Assembly: GCA_009760855.2 (NCBI GenBank)
Contig: WPIO01000011.1
Location: forward strand, 3,668,501-3,732,500
Direction of reading: 5' to 3'
From: Cristatella mucedo
Taxonomy: Eukaryota; Bryozoa; Phylactolaemata; Cristatellidae
Length of the DNA: 64,000 nt
This document shows positions 40,950 to 53,158 of the stretch, piece by piece. The notes under the pieces were generated by a model. The model did not search any database, had not been told where the DNA came from, and saw only the letters and a list, made by a program, of their open reading frames with translations. How positions within the stretch are numbered: position 1 is the stretch's first letter; each line of letters opens with the position of its first letter. The translations under genes were made by a program, and so were the position numbers.

Positions 40950-41055
40950 ACCAGAGGTCAAAGTTGGGCAAACCAGCCGAGACAAGAACGAGACGAACAA
41001 ATATAAAAAAGAAGAGTCAACGAGACTCGTCTCGTTTGCCCAACTTTTTCAGAGG
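40950..41055. repeat. short inverted repeat, possible MITE
   Basis: AGTTGGGCAAAC (40962-40973) pairs perfectly with GTTTGCCCAACT (41034-41045). GAGAC/GTCTC arms just inside continue the pairing. Confidence 0.6.
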
Positions 41056-42308
41056 CGTAACTGCCGTAGGAATCGCCGAGCCCTCCAGCAAAACTTTTGA
41101 TTGCTCCTTCCCAAGAAACAAGTTGTGCCCCACACAAGATCGTACCCCATATGTGCCCCTACATATTTCTGTATGTGGTGTATGCTTTTTCCCTGTGTGT
41201 ACCCTCACAAACCTCGCATATAGTGCTCCCATACAATACAGAACATGCCCATATACGTGAACACGCATACCGTAATATGAGACACTATACTATATAGGGA
41301 ATGGATTCTCCCTACTTTGCACCCACACAATTCAAAGCACAATTTGAACCCTAACGCTTACAATATTTACCCAAAAATTGTTGGCTTCAGAGTGGGGTCA
41401 ATTTTTTTTACATAAAGAAGTGCTAACCATTACAGACACAGTATTCCGATTCTACGGTGTGCGTCGCGCCTGCTTCCGTCCTCTTCTCTCGGTATCCCTC
41501 CGCTGATAGGTACCACGTGACCACACTCTACAAAGTCAACTGCAACGGCTGCTCCGTTGCATAAAGAAGCTGCCGATAGGGTTTATTTTCGGGATATGGC
41601 TTACATTTTTGCGCTGCATAAATAGCATGGTAGAGTTTATTTTCTGTGAGTGTATTTTCGGTCTTATTTACGAGGTAACACGATACTGCAGGCAGCTCGT
41701 CCGTCTAAACTACAGATTATGACACACCGGGTTCCTAATGGTTATAATTCAGCAACCTCTAATAATCTACAGTGCTGTCAAAATATGTCGGATTTAGCAT
41801 GCCTGATTTTCACCACCCCAACATAAATTAAGGCCGTTCTCATTCTAGGTAATACAAGATACCTAATACAGCCGCCTACGGTGAGTGTTAATTATCTACC
41901 ATCTCGTCTGGCTCTAACATTAATTGTCACTTGGGATTTTCAGCCGCGCTTCAGCGTAGCTGTATTTTGGCTGTCTTATCTTCATGTTTATCGCAGACAG
42001 CCGTAGAATAATTGAGCTGGACTTTAAAGCGTCTTCTGAACCCTCGAATATTCAGGTCGTTAGCAATTCACTTGGCTGGAGACAGGCGAACACCTTTAGC
42101 CACACTCGCACTCTCTCATTAGATGCTTGAAACGATCTCAAAATTAGAATTAATTATCGGTGCATACGACATGAGGTTGAGCAAACCTCATTGCACCTTT
42201 GCACCTGGGATTGTGACAGCGACTTATTATAAAACATGCCACCACTTCTGGCGTGTCTGCCTTGCATTCAGCTAAACAGTCTGCCATTACTGCGGGCAAC
42301 TTTCAGTA
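41056..42308. other. intergenic, AT-rich, nothing recognised
   Basis: No supported gene or repeat family. Confidence 0.3.
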
Positions 42309-42987
42309 TGTAACCGAGTTCCAGGGGTCAGAGGGTAATTCCCGCCATACTCCGGCCACGCTGCCGCTCGCCATGCCGCCGAGCTAGGGTAAGACGAGCG
42401 GCCGTCAGGTTAAACCTCTTTATTAAAACGCATGCGCCAACAACAACAGGGGAACTAAACAAGTCTACAGGGAGGGTCCTATACACAGTAAACTATGGGG
42501 GCGCAAGACGACGCAGCAAGCGCGAACAAACGTGTTAGTTGGGGTCAGTCGGCTTCTGCAGTCCTGTCGTTGAACCGACTCCGAATCCAACAGTACGAGC
42601 GTACGCCGTCCAAAACCCGGCTGGCTGAGTAACTGCTTGACTAGTCCGAGTCGACAACTACCACAGTCGTAAGCTTCCACCGAAAGACGCCAACACACGG
42701 GGCGGGTCACGAACACGCTACACGGGGAACGCGGAATATATAAGTCAACAACGAGCGAGCTATCCAGCTTCGCTCGGGCCTTGGGTACTCGTTCCCTTGC
42801 GTGCGTGGCAGCATCGCCGGAGCACGCCTGCACGAATTCAGGTGCATAGCTCGGCGAGACCGGGAGCCTCCAACACCATGACTTACTTGGCCAACTTCCC
42901 GTACCCCAGAGCCCCGGTGACCTCTCGTAACCACACATCCGGCAATGCATAGGTCCGACCCCGGCCTAGCCGGCGACCCTCATTACA
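42309..42987 (-). mobile_element. candidate solo LTR
   Basis: The minus strand begins TGTAATGAGG and ends CGGTTACA, that is TGTAA...TTACA ends. It has AATAAA at 42424-42419 followed by GAGGTTTAACC. Its 3' part is related to 35395-35582 on the + strand. The 5-bp flanks (CAGTA / GCCGC) do not match, so the ends or the solo-LTR reading may be wrong. The 161-codon ORF inside (42465-42950 minus) matches nothing I know. Confidence 0.5.
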
Positions 42988-43249
42988 GCCGCCTGGTCCC
43001 AGCCAACCGAACCCAGCCTGGGTAGAAGTAGATCTTTTGGCTGACCATGCATAAGCTGGCAGGCGTTAAAAATTTCAACTTACAGCTAATCGTAACAGTA
43101 ACGCCCAATCCATTTGCATTGGTGACCCGCTAATTCATCAACCCCAGCAAACCCATAGCCACAAGAAGCCATTCGACATGCGAAGGTCGCGACACTGCAT
43201 TTACCAAATCAAAATCCCAGAGATGCAACCGCTGAAGAAGCCCCGTAGA

Positions 43250-43385
43250 AATAGAAAAAAATACATTTTCATTTGCATATCTCCTTACAAGAACTTAACC
43301 TATATCCGAGCGCTTCACACATGCCGCAGGGCTCGAGCCCATGACCTCGGTCGTCAAAGGTGAGCGCATTAACCCTCCCCCAGCG
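43250..43385 (-). mobile_element. SINE-2, diverged
   Basis: Tail TTCATTTGCATATCTCC, GAACTTAACCTATATCCGAG and the B box GGGCTCGAGCCCATGACCTC, all in reverse. The head is truncated at ATTAACCCT. Confidence 0.75.
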
Positions 43386-43539
43386 TAAACATGACACGCA
43401 ATCGAAGAAGCTCCTCAAAACTGGAAAAACACGGGAAGTCTCTACAAGAGAACCAAATCAAAGAGCTCATGGCAAGCAAGTTATCGTGCGTACACAAGAA
43501 GACACGTGAGTCCGTAGGAAAACGCGATTGAATAGTGAG

Positions 43540-43690
43540 TAATATCGCGCTTGATAAGCAACATGAATAACATGGTTAGGGGTGACATGCACAGGGTCAG
43601 TATGCAACTGTGGTCAGTGGCAGAATGCACAGTGTCATCACGCATAAGCACATCGAGGACGACTCACAACCTTACCCCCCCCCCCCCCGA
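43540..43690 (-). mobile_element. LINE-A 3' UTR fragment
   Basis: GGTTAGGGGTGACATGCACA, CATCACGCATAAGCACATCG and ACTCACA match 34020-34115, but the terminal tail is missing. A C13 run follows at 43676. Confidence 0.75.
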
Positions 43691-44389
43691 GATACGACCC
43701 AAGGACTAAAACAGCTACATCAGGAGAAGGGGGCTTTTGGGCTTTCTGCCTGGGGGAAAGGACCCATGGGCCACACCCAGCCACTCCTCGCCTTTTCATT
43801 CTTCCTGGTCGCCTTCTCGGAGACCGTGACCCGGATGCCCCTACCTAAGGATATGTCAAGCAGCGACGAAAGGCACCCGATGAGCTTATGAGGCACTTTC
43901 GATAAGGATGCTGCCAGTGCAGCGTGGGCAGGCAGCGTTCTCGATGAGGCATCGGACGCTAGGTAAGGTTCGCTGGCCCAGAAGCATTTTAAGAGTAACG
44001 CCAATACGTGCTCCAAACGAACGGCCCCCGGTGTCCCTCGCGGACTCCCGTCTCTTTTCCTGGGAACGGCGAGAAAACGAGGACGCACTAGCCTCGAGGC
44101 TCGTGCACTGCACCTCACTGGATTGGACGAGGTCGCAGGTTGAGTGAGGGGGAGGTGAGGTTGCTGAACGTTCCCTCTAACGGGCGTAATAGTAGTTTGA
44201 TAACATCAGCTGGAGTTAAAAGCGTGACGTAAAAACGTATGCCTAAATAACATACACTTCAACCGCTTGTCTAGCCCCCCCATGGCCTGCCACGGCTCTG
44301 ACTTCGCTGGAGGTACGTTCGGTGACTTACGAAGGTGTCTGGAAAGTTTGAGATCCATTTACCGTGGATTCCACTGCGTTGACCGAACT
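43691..44389. other. intergenic ORFs without recognised function
   Basis: Overlapping open frames on both strands (43720-44118 minus, 132 codons; 43908-44147 plus). No domain was recognised. Confidence 0.3.
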
Positions 44390-44671
44390 CCGGCCGGTCA
44401 AGTGTAGCCCAGTGGTTTAGCTAGGTATGAAGGAGTCAAGCTATGGCGGGCCTGGTTGGTCAGAGTAAGAATTTTGCTGTGTATCCGTTGATCTACCGGG
44501 AGCCATCGAAGAACCTGCAGCAAGAGATGCTTGAGTGAACTTCTAGTAGTTATTGAATAGCCTTGCGATCATATTCATTGCCAGCTGCAGAGGCTTTATA
44601 AGTTATTTATGTACCCCGCTAAGACGGAGTTGCAGTTGCTAAGCTTATACAGAACCAGAGAGCTTGTTAAA

Positions 44672-44846
44672 CAAAAAAAAGTAATAGCTGATTTAACAGC
44701 CACTTTCTCAGAGCGACAGAAGAGCCTTGAGGGCTATCGCCACCGCTTGCAGTGGCAATACAGGATTGCCCACTGCAGGATTCGAACCCACGATTTCGTG
44801 ACCAAGGTCGTGAAAAGCAACCACCTTACCTAGTGTGCCATCACGG
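44672..44846 (-). mobile_element. SINE-1 inserted in LINE-B
   Basis: Tail with A8, AGCTGATTTAACAGCC, body CACCGCTTGCAGTGGCAATA, reverse B box GGATTCGAACCCACGA and head CCTTACCTAGTGTGCCATCA. Confidence 0.85.
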
Positions 44847-45669
44847 CTAATGTTTCGCAAATCATCGTGGTAGACAGTTCCTAATCTTAGACGGGTATAG
44901 GACGCTAAGGCTAGATGCGGAGGCAGTCTACTTAATGAAGCTTTCAAAATTTAAGCAGTTACCAAAGAGGGCACCTAAATTCCGGGCACCTGGTCACCGT
45001 AGCATAACAGCATCACCAAATAGAAAACTCTTCTAGTCCCGCTGCATTCTTGGGATGTCCTGTGAGTATAAGTTCAGTTTTTTCATTGCTTAGTTTAAGG
45101 AAATCGGCTGACATCCAGGATCAAATGTTTGCAAGGCAGACATTCAGTTTATTACTATCTGCAGAAGATTCCGATGCTTTAAACGACAAATGCGCCAGAC
45201 AGATGTATTGGCAGCATGGAAGCGCTAGCCGATTGCATATGCCCGAATCACTTTTCCCGTAGGCTCTGTATAAATGGAGAACAGTGAGAGACTCAGGACG
45301 AAACCTCGAGAAATTCCAGGTGCGACTGGTTTGCCGGATGAGACGTCGCCACCACACTACAAGGATTGAACACAATTGGACAAGTACGAAGCGAACCAAG
45401 CCAGTGCATCAACTCGCAGACCTTTCCCAATCATTCAAGTAGAATATCGAGATCGGTAGTGTCAAATGCGGCCAATCAACTGACCAGGACCGGGGCGATG
45501 ACGTTTCCACCATCGTTGCTCCTTTGGATGCCACGGTCATACTGAAGAAAGTAGCTTCAATGGAGTGGTGTCGATTGATTCCCAAGTGAATTTTGTCTGA
45601 CAATTATTTGTTCTTAGAGTGCTCCAAAACCTGCCCAGTGACAATCTGCTTCAAGAATCTTGAACAAAT

Positions 45670-45826
45670 AAGAAGAAAATATAAAAACATAATTCATATG
45701 TATACCGCCCCAAGAGAACTTAATCTCTATTCAGGCGTTTCACATATGCCTCGGGGCTCGAGCCCACGACCTCAGCCAGGCCTTGATCGGGGCGAGCACC
45801 TTAACTGCTGGACCAAACCAGCTCAG
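45670..45826 (-). mobile_element. SINE-2 inserted in LINE-B
   Basis: Complete from the A/T-rich tail through AAGAGAACTTAATCTCTATT, CTCGAGCCCACGACCTCAGC to GCTGGACCAAACCAGCTC. AAGAAG lies next to both ends. Confidence 0.88.
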
Positions 45827-46002
45827 CAAGAAGGCACGAATATGCGAAACTTCTTTCAAAAAATAAGGCTGAGTCAAAGAGCTTATCTTTGGGTAGTGAG
45901 ACCACTCAGAGTCGTCTGGTAGATAATCCGCCATCTTAAAAAACTGTTTTGGGTCTGACCGGAGGGATTTCATTTTTCGTGTGAAACAAGAAGCTTTGTG
46001 AT

Positions 46003-46172
46003 GGCACACTAGGTAAGGCGGTTGCTTTCACGACCTCGGTCCCGAGGTCGTGGGTTCGATTCCTGCGGTGGGCGATTCTTTATCGCCACTGCAAGCGGTG
46101 GTGATAGCCGTAAAGGCTCTTCTGTCGCTATACAAAAAGAGGCTGTTTAATCAGCTAGGATTTTTTTTTATT
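46003..46172 (+). mobile_element. SINE-1 inserted in LINE-B
   Basis: The cleanest copy. GGCACACTAGGTAAGGCGG and GGTCGTGGGTTCGATTCC are the pol III A and B boxes; the tail is AGAGGCTGTTTAATCAGCTA then T9. AAGCTT flanks both sides (45991-45996 and 46177-46182). Confidence 0.88.
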
Positions 46173-47430
46173 TTCTAAGCTTCCGGATGTTGTTAAGAAA
46201 GTAGTCTTTGAAACTGGCCTGATCGGTATCAAACCCAGACTTTTTATGGCGGTGTGCTAGCCTTCGATTTATACGGAGCATCTTTTGAAACTTTTGACCA
46301 GTAGAAAAAAGTCTCTCTGCGACTCTGTACACGGACAGAATGTAGGATTGCATGCTCGTCAAGAGCACTCCTTAGTATTGAGTTTTCTGCACCAATTAGG
46401 GTATCGATACTGTCGGCTGAGTCTGAGTGCAGACTAAGAATACCAGCATCACAAGCAGATTTCGAACATTGCTCAGCAGCTATGCTTTTAAAGTTTTGTC
46501 TCTAGACAAAGCTAATGGTGTCCCTCTTACAGGACGGGCAGGGTTAGTAAACGAAATTGAGCACTGATTCGAGATAGTAAGCGGGCACACAACGACATCA
46601 GCGGCCAGACTTCGGGTGTGATCTCGAGATCCAGAATATGGCCACCGATATGTGTCCCATGAATAACTTCTTGGAGATCAAGCGGAAGTTCTCCGCAGTC
46701 AAGAAATGAGCGGACCTGAGTGCTGGTTATAAATTTGAATGCTAAAGTCTCCAGCAAAAAATAGCGGCCTACCACTCAGGAACCTTTTAATGAGGAGCTC
46801 CGAAAAAATTTTTAATAAGCAAGGTTTAATAGCCAGACAGGGGCCGATATATTGTAGCTGCGAGATCCGTGGCCTTGGACAGAAATGTAATGGCAACTGA
46901 TGCAAAAAATTGCCCGTGGGAAATTCTGCAGCTCTCGTAGCCAAGCGATTCCCAAACAAAGACAGCAACACAACCATTATTCAACCTTTCCCGACCGGAT
47001 GGTCTGAATAAATGAGAGCCCGGCTGTGTCGGTGTTATTTACGAAACCGCCAGCGATGCCATCCATGTTTCTTTGAGAAGAAATGTATTGAGCGTCTCCG
47101 GGACAACTTAGTCGTGAATAAATAGCCCCATAGCTTTTAGTGAGTTGACATTAACAGGATGGGGTCTTATAAGCCGTTCCATGCCTTCCGCTGGCCGTAT
47201 GGAAGGGTTGGTGCTTCGGCGAGCTGGGTTAGCATTTGCCGTACGACTGACACTGGAGGTCAGGGTAGATGGTGCATTTACTTCCGGTCTGATGCCTGTA
47301 AGGGAGTTATTAACTGGCTGAGGTTGACATAGTGACCTGCATGCTAAGCAGCAGCTAACCAGGGTGGCAGTCGGGGCGCTAGCGGGGTAGGCGGTAGCCT
47401 CAGCAATGACCGGCAATCTACTTAACACTT

Positions 47431-47779
47431 CATACTGAATACTTTACACTTCATACTCATTAGTCAACTTTACACGTCACACTCGCGGCGATCGAGCCAT
47501 TACCAGAACGAGCGTTAAACAGTGCATTTGTTTGGTTCGGGTTCAGGTTCGGTGGACTAGCGGTTGATAGTGCAGTCCTAGGATACAGGGATATTGACCG
47601 GCCGATGAAGGCACCATCCCTGCAGGTAATGACTAAAGTATGCATCGAACCTCGTGCTTAAGCAGGTCCTCTGAGAAGCCTATCTGAGGACAGCTCATGC
47701 ACAGTCACAGCGATAAACCCAGTGGAATACCCGAAGGTATTTCGAGGAAATTAGATAAATGTCAACACATGGCATTCAC
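47431..47779. other. intergenic, nothing recognised
   Basis: It may hold the 5' end of the LINE-B copy; not provable here. Confidence 0.3.
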
Positions 47780-47862
47780 TTTACAGCAAATGTAAAGCGC
47801 CTAGAGAGAGATTAAGTTCTCTGAGGGCGCTTTATCAAGTGAATTATTATTATTATTATTAT
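47780..47862 (+). mobile_element. LINE-A 3' tail
   Basis: ACAGCAAATGTAAAGCGCCT, GAGATTAAGTTCTCTGAGGG, CTTTATCAAGTGAATTATT and (ATT)n. Confidence 0.85.
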
Positions 47863-50129
47863 TGAGAAGTGAGAGGTTTCAGTGGTGCGGTGCAGTGCTG
47901 CTCTTTAGATCGCAAGGTTTTCTTCATTAGTAGGTCAGGAGGGACGCATGGGTGGTCCGAATAGATCCGGCCATTCTAGATTTACATGCGCCTCCTCAAA
48001 GGCCTTTACCTTTAGTACACACCTGTAGATGCCTAGATGCCAAAAAGAAGTCAATCAATCAGCCATCGAGCTCTCACCTTACATGCGACTACGCGGTAAT
48101 TAAGCCTGCTGATCGTTCGAGCAATCTCGAGCTGATCGAGCTTAGAAAACAAGCGGCTGGTTAATTGTATAAACTGACCCCGAGTAACGACCGTTTGACG
48201 GTGGCTGTGCAGCTTCGTGTCTTCCACAAGCAACCACACGGTGTCCGTTAATGCGCAGATTCCCGTGGAGTCGCTGGTGGCGCTCTTCGTGCGAAAAGTG
48301 CTCTCGCTAGATAATAGATACTAATTCGCGATCGCCTAATCGAGAAATTTAAAAAATAGAGCTTCTACAGGTCGACGGTAATTATTCACATCCATCCGGG
48401 TGCTACCTCACGAGTGTCTTCGAGGGCTCCTTCGAAAGTCGTCCAAGAGCACTACTGCCAGACATAACGACGTGCCTGGACCACCAGTGCGACCGGAGTG
48501 ACGGACATCCGTCACAATCACACTGAGGTACAAATGAGCTAAGAGATGCCTGTCTCACATTCAATCTCCAGAGATGATATTAAGGAAATCTGAAGATCTC
48601 GTTATATTAAATGTTTTCTCTACATAAAAAGAGAGATATTTTAAAGCCGGTGTCACTGTTGTGCCTTGTGCACGGTCAGTTATCCCCTCGTCGACTTATC
48701 GGTTACAGCGGATGTTAGTCAAGCTGTCTTAGGTTCAAAAGCTTATTGTACTCAAGAAGAGTAAACAAGTGAGGGTCGGCTATTTTAGATGTTTCGTTTA
48801 TAAAGAGTAATATGAGGTTTAGCTACTATCGCTCCACTTACGGTCACCAATACGAGTCTCCCAATGAAGAACTCGAACCCAAGACCTCACCTCATTCAGG
48901 AAGTTCGACGAATTTACCTCTGGGCTACGATCCAGGAGCGCCTGCACTGAAATTGATAGGGTTCTGGCCACGGCCTTCTATAGTCACCTTCATCCGGCGC
49001 GGCAAAAGTAACGTTTAGAGACATTCACTTCGGCTACACGAACTTTGCCGTACCGCTCAAGCAGAGTGGGCTCAAGTCGTCACGAAGTGACATCCGTACG
49101 CTCCACGTGCGATCCAAGAGTAGGTTTTTAAGTAAGTTTAACAGAACAAGATGCCTTTTCATCAAGATGCTCAAGCAGAAATCTAAATTCTCTCGCATTG
49201 CCGAAGGTGCATGAACGTAGCTAAGATTTGTTTTAGGTGGGCCGACCTCAACCTTTTCGATATCCCCTCACAAATGAAGCTAAGCTTAATATCAACTCAA
49301 GCCACAGTGAAGTTATTAGACTCTTTTTCATACCTGTACTTTCAACGTTTTGCAGTGTTTCCTTCGAACGATCAGAGTCTTTTGAGAGCATTAAGCATAA
49401 AAAGAGAAGCATCGCTTTGCCGATCTATATGACGGTAACCACGTTTTCTCAGAGTCCTGAGATTTCTTGCAGCAGTTATTACTGCATGTTCATTGAATCT
49501 TCTGGTAGTATGAAAGAAAAATGCTCGATTCGGAACTAGCAACGAGACTTCGCTCTTCTAAGCCTCAAAATGAGTCGCTTCAATCTAATTGATATGCTAA
49601 GGACTCGGTGGTCATTTGAGATAGATGAAACCCAACTATTTAGAGCGGTGCTCCGACGATCTTGAACGAGCCTGCCCCTGGCCGCCTTCCGTCTTCCATT
49701 TTGTAAGTCACTTTGAGGGTCTCCCGGGTAGTAGATGCTCTGTTTTCGACGTCCTCATGATAGCTTTAAATTTGGCTGAACATAAGCTTACCACTACACA
49801 CTACAGTCCATGAAAAGTACTAGCATGCGAAATATAACGAACTATGAAAACATGACAGTGCAAAAGTGAAAGACAATCAGGTATTTCTGTCCGGTGAAAT
49901 GTTAAGCATACAACGAGCGCTGCACGCAACGAAAAAATAAGCAAATAATAAATATAGCCAAAACCCTGGCAACCGAATGGCGGTCGCTCAAGATGACTCG
50001 GGTAAGGTGATTAACGCGGTCCTCGCTGATAGTATCACCGATGACGAAGTTGTCCACTATTCTGCGTCGTCGACCTAATTAGGAGAGGAATGATCTATAA
50101 TGCATACTTCTTAGTCGCATCTCTACCTA
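47863..50129. other. intergenic with one tRNA-like element
   Basis: At 48866-48945 the minus strand has a TAGCCCAGAGGT A box and a GGGTTCGAGTTC B box, most likely a SINE head. No supported gene. Confidence 0.4.
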
Positions 50130-50215
50130 AAAACATTTTGAGATGTCATTTGTATAGCACCCTCGGAGAACTAAATCTCTGGGCACTTTAGTAAAGCTGC
50201 AAAGGAAATATGTCA
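50130..50215 (-). mobile_element. LINE-A or SINE-2 tail
   Basis: CATTTGTATAGCACCCTCGG, AGAACTAAATCTCTGGGCAC, then GCTGCAAAGGAAAT. Confidence 0.6.
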
Positions 50216-51628
50216 ATGGTCGATGGGCAAGAATGCCCGAGTACTAAACGTGGGTGGTTGTGCTGGCGTTCCGTGCCCCTGTGCGTTAACAAGGCCGGAT
50301 ACCACCCGTCCGTCTCAGGAGACTGGTGGCGGAGACACCGGGAGCGTCTCTTTGCAGCCTGAGAGGCCCATTGCACTGTACATGGGTAGCAGGAATGAAC
50401 CACAGCAGGCCATGTAAATGTAGCAACGGATCTACCAGCTTAGTAGATCTGAGCTTCGAAAGGTAGAATTGGGGTTTGGCAGTATAGGCACGATTCAAGT
50501 CAGTTAGATTATGACGTACCATATCTGCCAAATACCTGCGGCTGCTAAGAAGCTCCCCAGGCCATCATTCTGTTTAACCGAGAACCGAACCTGATGACAG
50601 GGTGCACATTTCCAGCTATGCTACTTAAGGACCTGTAGACGGACGGTGCTCGTGGGGAGGCTACATCTTTCCGAACAGCTCCGGGGGCTCCTATGGATAG
50701 GGCTGATTTGGCAGCTAGATATAGACGTCAGTTTTCCTGAACCTACAGTAGAGCTTCTGAGACATATGAGCGTCTAGATGAACAGCCCAGGAATCAAGAA
50801 ACTTTTGTGAGTTGACCCGTGGGGCGCAAGGCAGCATCGTTCGTTAGTGAGCCTGCAGACTTGCCGACCTTTATATTGTGAACAAGCCTCGTGTTATTTT
50901 CCATCGTTAGTAACCGACCAACTTACGGCCTCAGCACTGCCTACAATATCAGCTCAAGGTCATGCGATAGTAACCACGGCAGCTCGGCGTCCTCAAAGGA
51001 TAAAGCGGCCCGCAGAAACAACTTTGCCACTCTATTACCAGAGCTGTACTGTTAAGACCGGAGAGCAATGCTCGCTTAGTGACGTCAGCGGAATGCGCTG
51101 AACACAGATAGTCCCGACCGTAGGCGTTCGAGACTCAAATGCTCGTTAGATGAGGTTATACTGTTTATCAAACATTCGATTGAGCCCTGGGACTACTGGT
51201 ACGCCCCAATGCATAGATAGGTAAACAGCTGCGTGGCTCCCGTTATAGACGAGACTTCGCAACATTTGGAAATTCGTCAGAAGTCTTTCATATAAGCGAG
51301 GCCTCGAGGCCCACATCATGGATTCTCGGCTGTGGGCGCTCCCTGCTCCCGGCTAGGTCTTTTCATAGCGACGATGCAATTTAGCGAGCCATGTTTCGCT
51401 TTCTGAGAGTCACAAATTGGTGGAAAAGATTAGTGGGCCCATTAACCGGGGACGAACCTACAAAACTATGTACCACGACACCAGTTCTCAGTTTTTATCT
51501 CGTGAGAATAGATGGCGCATGATCAGCTGACAATATATAAATAAAGGAACCAGCCTCTTCTGCAGCGACTTCCTTACTAGAACAGCGAGCCCATTCAGGG
51601 GTTCTCGCACGTCCTGGGTCGGCCAGTG
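50216..51628. other. intergenic, nothing recognised
   Basis: Short ORFs only. A small palindrome around AGATCTACCAGCTTAGTAGATCT-like sequence lies near 50430. Confidence 0.3.
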
Positions 51629-51840
51629 TAATAATAATAATAATAATAATACATTTGATAAAGCGCCCTCGGAGAACTCAATCTCTTTCTAGGCGCTTTA
51701 CAATTGCTGCAAAGGAAGAACTATCAAATAGTTAGTGGTAGCATGCTCAATAAACAACAACAACACCAAGGTTAGGGGTGACATGCATAGGGTCAGCATG
51801 CACGTGCGGTTAGTGGCAGCGTGCAACATGGTCGCGCAAT
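51629..51840 (-). mobile_element. LINE-A 3' end
   Basis: (TAA)n, ACATTTGATAAAGCGCCCTC, AGAACTCAATCTCTTTCTAG, GGTTAGGGGTGACATGCATA and GTTAGTGGCAGCGTGCAACA. Confidence 0.85.
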
Positions 51841-52817
51841 GCGGTCACTATTTCCCCGAGGCTTCGCGTGATTAGCGTTTGCTACCGTGCAGAGCTCTCC
51901 GGAGCAATTTGTAGGGACGAATGGGCCTAGCTGGCTTGCTCCATCTCAACACAGGCAGAACTGGCTACTTATTCACATTGCCCTGGGTTCGGCCCAAACC
52001 TTAGTCGGCCAACGGAGAAGACGGGCAGGAAGTCACCAAAATATCGTCTTTTGAAATGCCTAGAGCGCCACGCTTAATGGTCAAATAGGAGGCGGGAAAT
52101 CGCAATTATCTCCGCACACGTAGCCGTAGGGCAGAGGCCGATAGCCAGTTCGCGACGGCAGATAGATGGATCTCGCCTCGAACTGACGGGTCCGCGATAA
52201 TATAGTTCGCTCTTTGTCTACCGAAGCGCATTAGTCGGGCGCACGTCCTGACCGCATCGTCTGCACGAGGCTTCATTCGGACCTGATTGCTTCTGCACCA
52301 GGTGTCCGAGTCGAACCCACTAAGGCAAGCAAGCACATAAGTCGGTCCACGTCCAATCCAATCAGCCAGGCGCCCTAGTCGAACCCGGTAAGGCTAGGGC
52401 TCGTACCGCGGCTAACGTGACAGCAGCCCCTGTGCAATAATACCGGGACGGTCTCCACCTGAGAACGCAATTTAGGTGAGCGGCGCAGTCAACACCTCTA
52501 CTTACGCTTAAGCCTCGAGAGCAACTGGCGGCCACGGCGACGAAGGAGGATCGTCGTCGGCTCAGCAGCGTCGGAGCAGCTGCACGATGAACGCGAGCGC
52601 TACAGAATGAATAAGAAGCAGGCAGCAGCAGTGGAGCAGCAGTAGACACGCAACCCGCTCCACACGGGTTCCTGCCAACACGTGCCCACGTGCTAGCCAA
52701 CACCCCTCTACGGAAAGGGGGGGGGCGGATGCTGACACAGTTGGTTTGGTCTTCAGCTTAGACTTTCATTCAGGTCTTCATTTCGGGAGTCAGCGTGGGC
52801 GAGCGGCAGGCCCAGGC
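51841..52817. other. intergenic, moderately GC-rich, nothing recognised
   Basis: Two reverse B-box-like motifs (GTCGAACCCA at 52311 and GTCGAACCCG at 52378) hint at tRNA-derived repeats. The minus ORF at 52362-52703 matches nothing I know. Confidence 0.3.
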
Positions 52818-52818
52818 A

Positions 52819-52859
52819 GACACACACACACACACACACGCACACACACATTCTCTCTC

Positions 52860-52917
<58 letters not shown>

Positions 52918-52949
52918 TCTCTCTCTCTCCCTCTCTCCCTCTCTCTCTG
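52819..52949. repeat. (CA)n then (CT)n microsatellite
   Basis: CA units at 52819-52850, CT units at 52851-52949. All ORFs over it are artefacts. Confidence 0.96.
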
Positions 52950-53158
52950 TCTCGCGAGCGGGCACACACGCCCATGCACACTCGGACTATATTTACGCCA
53001 TTGACAACTCCTCACTTCAACATAACGTCTACTGAAACGTTGGTTTTCTACGTGGGCCAGATTATGATGGTCAAGATGTTAATAGCAATCCCTGAATTAT
53101 GATTTGTAGGAGCCTATTCCATTATAATCTACGGTTGGGTGGCGCAAAAGCCTAAGTC

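Larger units (their letters stand above)
44390..47430 (-). mobile_element. LINE-B, nearly full length, carrying three SINEs
   Basis: On the minus strand the order is endonuclease start (ALGLFIHD and LKETW-like, 47150-47060), GCVAVFV, LFFAGDFSIQI (46750), the linker RRLAHRHKKSGFDTDQASFK (46290), SDPKQFFKMADYL (45960), RT N-terminus INRHHSIEATFF (45575), a VPQG-like region, the remains of the YADD box, KLNACL and further 3' sequence to 44390. Stops and frameshifts are frequent. SINE-1 copies at 46003-46172 (+) and 44672-44846 (-) and a SINE-2 at 45670-45826 (-) interrupt it. A 5' protein region may reach 47430. Confidence 0.8.

Noticed and set aside
42465-42950. 161-codon minus-strand ORF as a gene
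   Set aside because: It lies wholly inside the LTR candidate and has no recognisable motif.
46003-46080. Genuine tRNA gene
   Set aside because: A and B boxes are present, but the segment is joined to a repeated body and tail shared by many copies, so it is a SINE.
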